A stretch of DNA of 64,000 nt from an uncultured Lachnospira sp. (GTDB lineage Bacteria > Bacillota > Clostridia > Lachnospirales > Lachnospiraceae): assembly GCA_934343805.1 (NCBI GenBank), contig CAKRIN010000012.1, forward strand, positions 8,279 through 72,278, in the 5' to 3' direction. Of the stretch, positions 19,140 to 27,514 are shown piece after piece (positions within the stretch are counted from its first letter, which is position 1; each line of letters starts with the position of its first letter). The notes below the pieces were generated by a model that was not told the DNA's origin, did no database searches, and worked only from the letters and a program-made list of their open reading frames with translations. The position numbers and the translations under genes were made by a program.

Positions 19140-20312
19140 TTAATATAATGACATTAACACTTTCATCAGAAAGCTATATGAATAGCAGCGTTTTCTGCCA
19201 AAATAATCTCTATACACTTCAAAATTATAATACGAATGTTCAAACTGCCTTGAATACAAGTGTGCAATATCCACTCTCATTGTAAAATCAACATTTAAAC
19301 CTGCTGCATAGCCTGCTGCCGCAATTACATCCACTGCAATTATACCAATAATCGCATTCTTGGCTTTAAGCAGAACATCATAATCATTAACAGCATCCAG
19401 CATATACCGGTATATATAGTACATTGCAAGCTGCTCATATTCATGTTCACATTCCCTGCAGTGCCTGTGATATGTGTCTATAAGTTCTGCCAGTTTCTCA
19501 TCATCTATTAACCCATCAAGAACATCCCTTACACGATTTACATGAACATTCCAGTCAGCATTAATAACCTCCATACCTTTAAAATCATCATAAAAATGTC
19601 TTATGCCTGTAATAAGCTTCGTTTCTTTTCTTTCACTATGCTGCTGTCGTAATTGTTCAATAAGATAATCACGGTAGTCCGCTTTGCAGAACTTTTTTAC
19701 AACATTTATTATAAGTTCATCTCTTTCGTTATCCAGATGTTTCTGTATCTGTCTTGTATACTCAAGATATAATGCCATCCTGTCATATATACTTACGCTT
19801 CTGTCCGACATAATCTCATAAGCAACGGCTCTCGCCTGGCCTAACTGCATATATGTAAATGCATCTATATCATTAGGTTTTATTGTAATATCCGGCTCCT
19901 CTTTAACATCAAATGTAAGTTCTTTCTGATATGAAAACATCAATTCTCCGGCTGTCTTACATGATGGTGCTATTCCTATCTCCCTTACGCTTCCGTAATC
20001 ATTGATAAATCTTGGAAATTCTGCACATGTTTCACAGAGCTTGTCTTCACCCAGTTCTATATACAGATCACATAGATTATCATCATTTAAGAATGGACAT
20101 CTTCCGCCTTCTTTTAATGTAAATGTGCATTCTCCATCCTGTGATGGCACCATTACACTCTTTAACCTCTTTCCAAAGTCACCCTTTACTGTTTTATAAT
20201 ATCTGTATGATTCCTTGTCGACGTCTACATCCCAGCCTGCACAACATGTATCTGTACATGCGCCCGCTATACATTTGAAATCTTTATAGTAATGTGGTGT
20301 TACAACTTTCAT
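19140..20312 (-). CDS. fliB: FliB-like lysine-N-methylase family protein (Cys-rich)
   Basis: Named after Salmonella FliB, which methylates flagellin lysines. The N-terminal part has the family cysteine pattern FKCIAGACTDTCCAGWDVDVD split over two stretches, followed by GRCPFLND, LCDLY, LCETCAEFPRF and IAPSC. These cysteines probably hold an iron-sulfur cluster. The C-terminal 200 residues are helical. I place the start at the ATG at 20312 (390 aa), where family members begin. A longer frame to 20417 exists, but its first 35 codons are an intrinsic terminator hairpin. No flagellar gene is in the window, so the protein substrate is not certain. Confidence 0.8.
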   Translation of the reverse strand: MKVVTPHYYKDFKCIAGACTDTCCAGWDVDVDKESYRYYKTVKGDFGKRLKSVMVPSQDGECTFTLKEGGRCPFLNDDNLCDLYIELGEDKLCETCAEFPRFINDYGSVREIGIAPSCKTAGELMFSYQKELTFDVKEEPDITIKPNDIDAFTYMQLGQARAVAYEIMSDRSVSIYDRMALYLEYTRQIQKHLDNERDELIINVVKKFCKADYRDYLIEQLRQQHSERKETKLITGIRHFYDDFKGMEVINADWNVHVNRVRDVLDGLIDDEKLAELIDTYHRHCRECEHEYEQLAMYYIYRYMLDAVNDYDVLLKAKNAIIGIIAVDVIAAAGYAAGLNVDFTMRVDIAHLYSRQFEHSYYNFEVYRDYFGRKRCYSYSFLMKVLMSLY

Positions 20313-20361
20313 ATAATTCTTCTCTGTGCACGTATTTGGCACATTTCTCCAGTAATTTTTT

Positions 20362-20411
20362 GCAAAAAGATGTCTGCCACACAAGGCCTTACCTAGTGAA
20401 GCAGACATCTT
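20362..20411 (-). terminator. Intrinsic terminator between the 177-aa membrane protein and fliB
   Basis: Perfect 11-bp arms AAGATGTCTGC (20367-20377 and complement 20401-20411) with a 23-nt loop. On the minus strand the stem is followed by TTTGC, giving a five-T run. It lies 3 bp after the upstream stop codon and so ends that transcript. Confidence 0.8.
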
Positions 20412-20413
20412 CG

Positions 20414-20947
20414 TCATACATATTGATTATTATAACCATTATTCTTTCTTTTGTCCATTATATACACATAAACAGAAATACATGTCAGTATTATCATCAA
20501 ACCTTCAGCCGCCATATAAGTGTAAAACAGATATGGCTGCTGCAATGCAGCTGCCATAAGCGGTGATGAAACTGCGTAATCATACATAAATGTATCTGCT
20601 ATGCCCTTAGACATAACAACTGTACCAAGAACAGTTATATTAGGTAATGACATATTAGCAAGTACAAGAGAACTTACTATAACAGCATTACGGATAATAA
20701 AAAATCTCCTGCTAACTTTCGATTTAGCAAGAAAACTAAATATCAAGCCAACAATCATACATATAAGAAATCCCATAAACATCATATACATATCTGATGC
20801 AAGATAAGCAAGTGTCTGCACCTCTGCATCATGATACTGCATAAGCAAAGCCCAGAACGCAAATACGGACCGGCCTCCTGCTATACATCCAGCAAGCATT
20901 ATAAGTAATAATGTAAAGTTTCTTCTATTAAGCTTTGTGTTATTCAT
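20414..20947 (-). CDS. Small membrane protein of unknown function (4 TM)
   Basis: 177 aa. Four predicted helices (about 10-32, 45-70, 85-108, 133-160) with basic loops such as KSKVSRR after the second helix, which orients it in the membrane. I do not recognise the family. It lies 27 bp downstream of another small membrane protein and is followed at once by a strong terminator, so these two form a bicistronic unit separate from fliB. Confidence 0.75.
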   Translation of the reverse strand: MNNTKLNRRNFTLLLIMLAGCIAGGRSVFAFWALLMQYHDAEVQTLAYLASDMYMMFMGFLICMIVGLIFSFLAKSKVSRRFFIIRNAVIVSSLVLANMSLPNITVLGTVVMSKGIADTFMYDYAVSSPLMAAALQQPYLFYTYMAAEGLMIILTCISVYVYIMDKRKNNGYNNQYV

Positions 20948-20974
20948 AAAACCTCTTGTTCCTTACCAGAATAA

Positions 20975-21691
20975 TTAATTCTGTGTATTCTTATTATCAT
21001 ATACAGGGGCACCGGTATATGGATCATATCTTGTAACTCCTGCTCCCTGCGCATACTGCTGATTCTGTACAGGTTGTGAATATCCATTCTGAACTTGTCC
21101 ATATCCTGCCTGTGGCTGCCCATATCCTGGCTGCGGCTGTCCATATACTGTCTGAACCTGTCCATATACTGCCTGTGGCTGCTGTGCATATATACTCTGC
21201 TTAGGTTTCCTGGCAAGGCTCACAATAGATGTGATACTTAATATAACATAGATAATAACAGTCAGTGCCCATATTATTACAATATAGTATGCATCATCTT
21301 CTGTTACTGAACTTAACCCATCACTTAAAGAACCAATCTTATCAAGCCCCGCTTTACCAAGCACAATCTGAGATGCTATATATACATAGTAGGCTGTTTT
21401 AACAGCAATTACGTTAGCAAGTGCTACAACTGTAACAAAAATATCCCTGAAAACTGTAGCAGCAACGGATGAAGCCTTCACGCATATAAAGCTTAATACT
21501 GCGCACACAATAAATAATGCAACTGATACAAAATACAACATTGTTCCCTGTGAAAATCCTGCGTATCCTGTCTCATCAAAAGGATTGTCATTAATTTTTA
21601 ATGCTGCCATAACAAATATCGCAAATCCGACAGTTGTAACAATACATGTAATAAAAACACATATTCTAAAAAAAACGTTTAATCCTTTCAT
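20975..21691 (-). CDS. Membrane protein with a repetitive Tyr/Gly/Gln tail
   Basis: 238 aa. Four helices (about 7-30, 50-70, 80-105, 135-160) followed by a hydrophilic tail. Residues 174-208 are five back-to-back heptads of the form x-V/G-Y-G/S-Q-P/V-Q, then QNQQYAQGAG and a short tail ending YDPYTGAPVYDNKNTQN. Such low-complexity Tyr/Gln/Gly tails are seen on DUF4190/DUF4870-like membrane proteins, but I cannot assign a family. Probably cotranscribed with the 177-aa membrane protein. Confidence 0.75.
   Translation of the reverse strand: MKGLNVFFRICVFITCIVTTVGFAIFVMAALKINDNPFDETGYAGFSQGTMLYFVSVALFIVCAVLSFICVKASSVAATVFRDIFVTVVALANVIAVKTAYYVYIASQIVLGKAGLDKIGSLSDGLSSVTEDDAYYIVIIWALTVIIYVILSITSIVSLARKPKQSIYAQQPQAVYGQVQTVYGQPQPGYGQPQAGYGQVQNGYSQPVQNQQYAQGAGVTRYDPYTGAPVYDNKNTQN
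21068..21172 (-). repeat. 21-bp tandem repeat inside a coding region (five heptad units)
   Basis: Five consecutive 21-bp units, each with CCATAT (plus strand) at the Tyr-Gly codons. They encode the heptads AVYGQVQ, TVYGQPQ, PGYGQPQ, AGYGQVQ and NGYSQPV. Sequence similarity between units suggests recent duplication. Confidence 0.8.
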
Positions 21692-21799
21692 AAGTCCTCC
21701 CTTTTTCTTTTGAAAACATTTTCATATATTATCTCAATAAACGCCTGATTTTTCAATCATATTTTAAATAAATTTGTATAATGAAAATCATATTACCAA

Positions 21800-22474
21800 T
21801 CACATAAATTTACTTCTCCACTTGATTGCCTCATCTCTGTATGATATTGCTGTCTCCATAAGATCATTGTATTGTACCTTTGCACTCTCTATTGTAGCTT
21901 CCAGTTCTTCTATACGTTTCTGATAATATGTAATTGTTTCTGTTATATTGTCCTCTTCATCCTGATATATAAGGCATCTGTATATGCCAGGTTCTGTAAC
22001 TTCATACATCAGATCCATGTACAAATACAATTTCCCCTCAACACTATACACATGATACATATCTATATTATCACACTCTGAGGGAACATCTACCGTTTTT
22101 CCTGCTTCCATCGGCAGAACACATTTTAATCCCATATTTTCTGTTACAGGGTTAGTTACCATATAAAAAAGCATAAGCTTACCATTGCATATTGCCAGAC
22201 ATGGGCAATGCATATCCGGATTCTCATTACATCTGGTCTGATATACTATATTAGTGTCCAGGATATTTCTTACAATAATATCCTTATTCTGATTCTGATA
22301 AGCATAATATATTGTATCATTCCATATAACTTCTGTTAGTCCGTCAAAATAATCTGCAGCAAGGATAATTGGTCGTTCTATCCCATCTGCATAGGCTGTC
22401 CTTAAAAAAATATATTTTGAAATGCTATATATTATAAGCCTTCTGTCTTTGCCGGCTGTATATACATTTGCCAT
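21800..22474 (-). CDS. Unknown protein with C-terminal coiled coil
   Basis: 224 aa from the ATG at 22474, chosen because GGAGAT lies 7 nt before it; the frame is open to 22534. The first 170 residues consist of short beta-like strands with aromatic residues (IIYSISKYIFL, VIWNDTIYYAYQN, LMLFYMVTN, KLYLYMDLMY), spaced as in a small beta-propeller or beta-sandwich. The last 50 residues (ITYYQKRIEELEATIESAK onward) form a coiled coil. No signal peptide. It is divergent from the Cys-rich gene at 22568. I do not recognise the family. Confidence 0.65.
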   Translation of the reverse strand: MANVYTAGKDRRLIIYSISKYIFLRTAYADGIERPIILAADYFDGLTEVIWNDTIYYAYQNQNKDIIVRNILDTNIVYQTRCNENPDMHCPCLAICNGKLMLFYMVTNPVTENMGLKCVLPMEAGKTVDVPSECDNIDMYHVYSVEGKLYLYMDLMYEVTEPGIYRCLIYQDEEDNITETITYYQKRIEELEATIESAKVQYNDLMETAISYRDEAIKWRSKFM

Positions 22475-22567
22475 ATTAACATCTCCATGCTTTTTATTTA
22501 AATATATATGGTCACGCCCGGACTTATAGAACATATAATGTAATAAAGAAATGAAAAGGAACTGACA

Positions 22568-23566
22568 ATGGCTAAATGTAAATGCAGCAAATGTGGTTCT
22601 ACACGCATTGTAAGTAATATTGTCCAGAACATGCCTAACGGATGTTTTGATGTGTGTACGAATCCTATATGCGGTTCTCCTGATGAACTCAGCATTCTTG
22701 CTCCGCTTATTTACGATGAAATTGGTATTAATCTGTGCACTACATTTGCTCTGGGCACGGATATCTCAACGACATATCCAACAGCTACTAATGCATCAGT
22801 CAGCGTTATAGATATAGCCTACACCTATGGTAACGATAATGTTGTAATCTCACAGATACCAGGAAGACCTAACTGCTACTCTGTAAAACTCTCCAACCTT
22901 ACTGTTACATTTGCAGTAACACTCTATGATGAATCCTGCCGTCCATTAGTAACTCTGACTCCGACAGCAGATTATCTTCCTGGCTCTACAACGGCTGCAA
23001 CATATGACGAAGACACTAACCCATCTTCTGTAACACTTGAAATCTTTGCTCCTTATGGTGTTTCCTACAATTCAACCAACGCTGATCCTCCTGTATACAC
23101 ACCAGCTCTTAACAGCATTGGCTTTCTGTCAACTGATAACACTGTAACCCAGGGACTTAACATTTACTCTATTCCCAAGCTTTTGAATCTTGATACCTCT
23201 GATGATGAAGTAACTGTCGGCCTTACTCTCATTTTACAGAGCCTTTACTTCTGTGGATATCGTGTAACAAGTGCCGGAAGAATATCAACCCCAAAGGGAA
23301 GCATTGTTTCAGGTGATGAATCCGACTGCATCAAATTCGTATGCGGCAATCTTCTTGACAGAGCAATTAAACCACTTGACTTAAGTCCACCAGCATGTGA
23401 GGGCAATTTAAAAAAGAACTGCAAAGTTCCTTGCATGAATGACTGTACAGACACTCTTAACACCAACAGTACTGCATGTCAGAATGCCGGTTCTTCCGTT
23501 ACAACAGGAACAGGCTCATGCGCTGGCTCTTGCAGTAACATCTGTAATAAAGCTAATAACTGCTAA
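22568..23566 (+). CDS. Cys-rich protein of unknown function
   Basis: 332 aa. It begins MAKCKCSKCGSTRIV, a zinc-ribbon-like or cysteine-knot start, and has further cysteines at CFDVCTNPICG. The centre (about 45-270) is Thr/Ser-rich and beta-strand-like with few lysines. The C-terminus is again cysteine-dense: CKVPCMNDCTD, CAGSCSNICNKANNC. No signal peptide is visible. Lysine-poor, Cys-rich, Thr-rich composition recalls spore-coat or surface-layer cross-linked proteins, but that is only a resemblance. It is monocistronic, with its own terminator and a divergent neighbour. Confidence 0.65.
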   Translation: MAKCKCSKCGSTRIVSNIVQNMPNGCFDVCTNPICGSPDELSILAPLIYDEIGINLCTTFALGTDISTTYPTATNASVSVIDIAYTYGNDNVVISQIPGRPNCYSVKLSNLTVTFAVTLYDESCRPLVTLTPTADYLPGSTTAATYDEDTNPSSVTLEIFAPYGVSYNSTNADPPVYTPALNSIGFLSTDNTVTQGLNIYSIPKLLNLDTSDDEVTVGLTLILQSLYFCGYRVTSAGRISTPKGSIVSGDESDCIKFVCGNLLDRAIKPLDLSPPACEGNLKKNCKVPCMNDCTDTLNTNSTACQNAGSSVTTGTGSCAGSCSNICNKANNC

Positions 23567-23575
23567 TCTCATCTG

Positions 23576-23622
23576 CGGGAATACATGCATTGTTCTACCC
23601 TGACAGCGTGTATTCCCGTATT
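23576..23622 (+). terminator. Intrinsic terminator after the Cys-rich gene
   Basis: Perfect 10-bp arms CGGGAATACA (23576-23585) and TGTATTCCCG (23609-23618) followed by TATTTCTT. Confidence 0.85.
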
Positions 23623-23647
23623 TCTTCATCTAATATGAATATTTTAA

Positions 23648-23677
23648 TTGCTAATCCCCTCATTATGTGTGTATAAT
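23648..23677 (+). promoter_or_regulatory. Promoter of the amino-acid ABC importer
   Basis: TTGCTA (23648-23653), 18 bp, TATAAT (23672-23677). A hairpin GGACTGT / ACAGTCC (23697-23703 / 23715-23721) sits in the leader just before the AAAGGAG ribosome site. Confidence 0.65.
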
Positions 23678-23740
23678 TAACGAAATATATTACATTGGAC
23701 TGTTATTATATATCACAGTCCGCACGGAAAGGAGTTACTA

Positions 23741-25261
23741 ATGAATTACAAAAAGAACAGGTCCCGATTCCTTCTGGTATTTGCGGCCTTAACTCTTTTG
23801 TTCTCTTCTATTCTTCTTACTTCATGCCAGGGCAAGAAGATTAAGAACACTGTATTTTCTGTAGATGATCTTGCAGGCAAGACTATTGGTGTTCAGTTAG
23901 GAACAACAGGAGATACTCTCGTAAGCGATTACGAAACTGATGGTTCTGGCACAACTGTATCAAGATACAACAAAGGTTCTGATGCTATACAGGCTTTAAA
24001 GCAGGGTAAAGCTGATGCAGTTGTTATTGATGAACAGCCTGCTCTGGCATTTGTTAAAGCCAATCCAGACCTCACTATTCTTGATGAAGAATTTGCAAAT
24101 GAGGATTATGCCATCTGTGTTGCTAAGGGCAATTCCCTTACTGCAAAGCTTAATGAAGCTATTGAAGTACTTATGGCAGATGGAACTATCCAGAAAGTCA
24201 TTGATGATTATGTTGGTGATAATGCTACATTTTCAGGATACAAATCACCAGATGGTGTAAGCCGTACTAACGGAACTCTTATTATGGCTACCAATGCTTA
24301 CTTCAAGCCTTATGAATATTATGAAGGTGGTTCAATTATCGGTATTGATGCTGATATTGCACAGGCTATCGCTGATTATCTCGGCATGAATTTAAAGATT
24401 GAAGATATGGAATTTGATTCAATTATTACTGCCGTATCTTCTGGCAAAGCTGATTTCGGTATGGCCGGCATGACTGTTACTGATGAACGTAAGAAAAATA
24501 TTGATTTCACAACTACATATACAACTTCCAAGCAGGTTATTATTGTCCGTGACGACAATGCATCTGCAACAGGCACAAGTTTTGCTGATAAGTTCAAGAC
24601 AGACTTTATCAAAGAAGCAAGATACACTTATCTTCTTAAAGGTTTGTTAAATACTGTTATCATTGCATTCTTTGCAGCTCTTATGGGTGTTGTTATTGGT
24701 TTCCTTATTGCAGTTGTCCGTTCTAACCATGATAAGACAGGACACATGAAGATTCTTAACTTTATTTGCAATGTTTATCTTACTGTAATCAGAGGAACTC
24801 CAACAATGGTACAGTTACTTATCATATACTATGTAATATTCAGCTCTGTACATATTGACAAGCTTATTGTTGCGATACTTGCATTTGGTATCAACTCTGG
24901 TGCTTATGTTGCCGAGATATTCCGTTCTGGTATCATGTCTATTGATAATGGTCAGTTTGAAGCAGCACGAAGCCTTGGTCTTTCTTATAAAACAACTATG
25001 ATAAGCGTTATTCTTCCACAGGCATTCAAGAATGTTCTCCCAGCACTTGCTAATGAGTTCATTGTTCTGTTAAAGGAAACATCTATCAGCGGTTACATCG
25101 GTCTTAACGATCTTACAAGAGGCGGCGATATTATCCGAAGCATAACTTATGATCCAATGCTTCCACTTATTGGGGTTGCCATAATCTACCTTGTAATGGT
25201 TATGGGACTTTCACAGCTTGTTAAGAAACTTGAGAGGAGGTTAAGAAACAATGAGCGATAA
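23741..25261 (+). CDS. Amino-acid ABC importer: substrate-binding domain (circularly permuted order) fused to permease
   Basis: 506 aa. N-terminal lipoprotein signal with lipobox LTSC (Cys29). Residues 36-160 match the second half of an SBP_bac_3 binding protein: [56 protein letters not shown]. Residues 178-270 match its first half: [43 protein letters not shown]. Normal proteins have the reverse order. From about 300 comes a HisM/GlnP-type permease with five or so helices and the EAA loop [20 protein letters not shown]. It should bind a polar amino acid outside the cell and pass it to its own channel. The ATPase gene overlaps its end by 11 bp. Confidence 0.92.
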   Translation: MNYKKNRSRFLLVFAALTLLFSSILLTSCQGKKIKNTVFSVDDLAGKTIGVQLGTTGDTLVSDYETDGSGTTVSRYNKGSDAIQALKQGKADAVVIDEQPALAFVKANPDLTILDEEFANEDYAICVAKGNSLTAKLNEAIEVLMADGTIQKVIDDYVGDNATFSGYKSPDGVSRTNGTLIMATNAYFKPYEYYEGGSIIGIDADIAQAIADYLGMNLKIEDMEFDSIITAVSSGKADFGMAGMTVTDERKKNIDFTTTYTTSKQVIIVRDDNASATGTSFADKFKTDFIKEARYTYLLKGLLNTVIIAFFAALMGVVIGFLIAVVRSNHDKTGHMKILNFICNVYLTVIRGTPTMVQLLIIYYVIFSSVHIDKLIVAILAFGINSGAYVAEIFRSGIMSIDNGQFEAARSLGLSYKTTMISVILPQAFKNVLPALANEFIVLLKETSISGYIGLNDLTRGGDIIRSITYDPMLPLIGVAIIYLVMVMGLSQLVKKLERRLRNNER

Positions 25262-25997
25262 TACTAACGAAATCATACTTGAAGTTAAAGATTTAAAGAA
25301 ATCTTTTGGCGACCATGTTGTATTGGAATCAATTAATACAACTGTCCGCAAAGGAGAGGTTATTGCAATTATCGGACCATCTGGCTGCGGTAAATCAACA
25401 TTTTTACGTTCCCTTAACCTTCTTGAAACTCCTACGGAAGGTCATGTATTATTTCACGAACAGGATCTTACTGATAAGAATGTAAATGTTGATGAGCTAA
25501 GAGAAAAGATTGGAATGGTATTCCAGCATTTCAACCTTTTCCCTAATATGACTATAAGAAAAAATATTACACTTGCCCCTACTAAGCTAGGACTTATGAG
25601 CAAGGAAGAAGCTGATAAGAAGGCTGATGAACTTCTTGCAAGAGTCGGACTTTCTGACAAAGCAGATGCTTACCCTAATCAGTTAAGTGGTGGCCAGAAA
25701 CAGAGAGTTGCTATTGCAAGAGCACTCGCAATGAATCCTGAGATAATGCTTTTTGACGAACCAACATCAGCTCTTGATCCTGAAATGGTTGGTGAAGTTC
25801 TCACAATAATGAAGGAACTTGCATCGTCAGGAATGACAATGATTGTAGTAACTCATGAAATGGGATTTGCAAAAGAAGTTGCCAACAGATGCATGTTCTT
25901 CTACGATGGTGTCATCAATGAAGAGGGGGCTCCTGAGGAGTTCTTTGGAAATCCTAAGAGTGAAAGATTAAAAGATTTCTTATCGAAGGTACTTTAA
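25251..25997 (+). CDS. Amino-acid ABC transporter ATP-binding protein (GlnQ/HisP type)
   Basis: 248 aa. Walker [11 protein letters not shown]-loop [13 protein letters not shown], signature [19 protein letters not shown], Walker [16 protein letters not shown] and switch [13 protein letters not shown], all typical of the polar amino-acid family. The GAGGAGG ribosome site lies inside the end of the permease gene. A short stem with T-run about 350 bp downstream may end the operon. Confidence 0.95.
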   Translation: MSDNTNEIILEVKDLKKSFGDHVVLESINTTVRKGEVIAIIGPSGCGKSTFLRSLNLLETPTEGHVLFHEQDLTDKNVNVDELREKIGMVFQHFNLFPNMTIRKNITLAPTKLGLMSKEEADKKADELLARVGLSDKADAYPNQLSGGQKQRVAIARALAMNPEIMLFDEPTSALDPEMVGEVLTIMKELASSGMTMIVVTHEMGFAKEVANRCMFFYDGVINEEGAPEEFFGNPKSERLKDFLSKVL

Positions 25998-26160
25998 AAT
26001 TAATATGGGAGGAAATCTCTAAGGTGTATGTTTATATTGCATGCTCTCATGGATTCCTCGCCTAGTGAAAGTAAATAACGCCATCTGCAAAGTCTATTAC
26101 CTCTAAGCAGTCATTTGGATGGGCAGATATTATACAAGTCCTCATAGATGCCTGCACCTA

Positions 26161-26275
26161 GTGTAAGTAAATGCCGTTATATGCAATGTCTTTTAGCTGT
26201 GTAAAAATCAAACGCGCTTCGCTTGAACGAGATTTTTACACAGCACTTTTTGCATATAGCGGCATTAACTTACAC
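26161..26275. repeat. Palindromic unit A (115 bp)
   Basis: Outer arms 26161-26185 and 26251-26275 match at 23 of 25 positions. Inner perfect 14-bp stem GCTGTGTAAAAATC (26196-26209 with 26231-26244). The 21-nt loop (26210-26230) reads AAACGCGCTTCGC followed by TTGAACGA. Confidence 0.85.
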
Positions 26276-26346
26276 ACGATTCGGCATAAATCGGTCTTGT
26301 ACAACATCTACCCTTCTCAAAGCCACCACCCCACTACCAAGCAGGC

Positions 26347-26375
26347 AAGCCTGCCACAGCAGGCGCAGGCTTTTT
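26347..26375 (+). terminator. Terminator-like stem in the palindrome region
   Basis: AAGCCTGC (26347-26354) pairs with GCAGGCTT (26365-26372), followed by TTTTTC counted from the end of the stem. It may end the amino-acid ABC operon 350 bp after its last stop codon. A second overlapping palindrome GCAGGCAAGCCTGC (26341-26354) abuts it. Confidence 0.55.
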
Positions 26376-26480
26376 CATCATCAAAGTACATCACGCACTT
26401 CACCCGCCGCCACTCCCAGAATGCAATGCCGCAGGCGAGCATTCGTCCGTAGGGTGACTACCTGAAGGAAATGAAAGTCA

Positions 26481-26737
26481 GCCGTACAGAGCTGTGCCGG
26501 GGGAGGGATGTGAGGTGCCCTTAGGTGTATGCCCGAATATTCATATGTCGTGTGAAAGTTAATGCCGCAATCTGCTAAAGGTTGTGGCTTGTAATCTCGT
26601 TCAAGCGAAGCGCGTTTGATTACAAGCCACATAAAAACCTCTGCAGATTGCGGCATTTAGTTTCACCAGACATAGGAATCCTGAGGGCAGATGCCTAAGG
26701 GCACCTCACATCCCTCCCCCGGCACAGCCTGTACGGC
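26481..26737. repeat. Palindromic unit B nested in long inverted repeats (257 bp)
   Basis: Outer arms 26481-26525 and 26694-26737 are inverted copies identical except for a one-base indel. Inside, arms 26552-26575 and 26643-26666 match at 22 of 24 positions. A perfect 13-bp stem GTGGCTTGTAATC (26584-26596 with 26618-26630) holds a 21-nt loop (26597-26617). That loop is the exact reverse complement of the loop in unit A. Confidence 0.88.
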
Positions 26738-26749
26738 GTCCGTGAGCCA

Positions 26750-27499
26750 TCACACCTCCTTCGAGTAGTCAACCTTCAGAAGACACAGTCCCTTCGCCGG
26801 CGCAGTTGCACCTGCAAGGCTCCTGTTTCTTGCCTCTAACAGTTCGTACATGCTTTCCGGCTTTCTCTTTCCCTGTCCTACTTCAAGTAATGTTCCACTT
26901 AATATTCTTACCATATACTGCAAGAATCCACTTCCATGATAAGTCAGATTAAGAAATGAGCCCTTTAAAGATACATCTATTGAATAAATCTCTCGTACTG
27001 TGGATTTTTTCATCTTGGGATTACCACAAAATGATGCAAAGTCATGTTCTCCAACAAGTATGTCTGCTGCCTTCTTCATTGCTTCAACATCTAATCCACC
27101 TTCAATTATATTGACATATTTTCTGTTAAATACAGGCTTCTTATCACCAACATAACATGTATAACAATATGTCTTGCCCTGTGCATTATAACGGCTGTGG
27201 AATCTGTCAGATGCAACACGTACTTCCTGTACACAGATATCATCCGGAAGGTACCTGTTCATATAATCGCATATCTCATCTTCTTTCATCTTAGTCTCCA
27301 TATGCGCATTGGCAACCATGCCCTTTGCATGCACGCCTGCATCTGTCCTTCCCGCTCCTATAACCTCAACCTCTGTACCTGCCATGGCAGAAAGCACTGA
27401 TTCTAACTTACCCTGGATTGTCATATCTGTAGTCGGCTGATGCTCCCAGCCATAATATCTCGTTCCATCATAAGTTATTATCATCTTATAATTCTTCAT
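26750..27499 (-). CDS. truA: tRNA pseudouridine(38-40) synthase
   Basis: 249 aa. Isomerises uridines 38-40 in tRNA anticodon arms. The catalytic aspartate is in GAGRTDAGVHA; the N-terminal ITYDGTRYYGWEHQP and the C-terminal TYHGSGFLQYMVRI motif are also typical. I start at the ATG at 27499 (GGAGA 5 nt upstream) and not at the in-frame TTG at 27511. The last codons (VDYSKEV) lie in DNA that recurs, diverged and inverted, at 26453-26470 on the far side of the palindrome. recQ ends 15 bp upstream, so the two are cotranscribed. Confidence 0.95.
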   Translation of the reverse strand: MKNYKMIITYDGTRYYGWEHQPTTDMTIQGKLESVLSAMAGTEVEVIGAGRTDAGVHAKGMVANAHMETKMKEDEICDYMNRYLPDDICVQEVRVASDRFHSRYNAQGKTYCYTCYVGDKKPVFNRKYVNIIEGGLDVEAMKKAADILVGEHDFASFCGNPKMKKSTVREIYSIDVSLKGSFLNLTYHGSGFLQYMVRILSGTLLEVGQGKRKPESMYELLEARNRSLAGATAPAKGLCLLKVDYSKEV

Positions 27500-27514
27500 A
27501 CATATCTCCAATTC

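Larger units (their letters stand above)
25998..26749. other. Gene-free region of repeated palindromic units
   Basis: 752 bp with no credible gene; the open frames inside are side effects of inverted repeats. It holds a decayed half-unit (about 26052-26089: GGATTCCT, CCTAGTGAAAGTAAAT, CATCTGC), a complete hairpin unit A, a terminator-like stem, and a nested unit B enclosed by 44-45 bp arms. Units share the outer motif GTGnAAGTnAATGCCG. GC content is clearly higher around 26340-26520 than in neighbouring genes. Confidence 0.75.

Noticed and set aside
20313..20417. Extended N-terminus of the FliB-like protein
   Set aside because: These codons coincide with a perfect terminator stem and lack family similarity; the ATG at 20312 fits the family start.
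26022..26080. A 16-codon frame after GGGAGGAAATCTCTAAGG
   Set aside because: Too short, poorly spaced ribosome site, and it overlaps the decayed repeat half-unit.
26171..26656. Several open frames of 80-93 codons on both strands in the palindrome region
   Set aside because: They read through inverted repeats, have no ribosome sites and no recognisable domains; mirror-image frames follow from the palindromes.
26161..26737. CRISPR-like spacing of repeats
   Set aside because: Repeats are palindromic units of unequal length in opposite orientation, with no constant repeat or spacer length and no cas genes.
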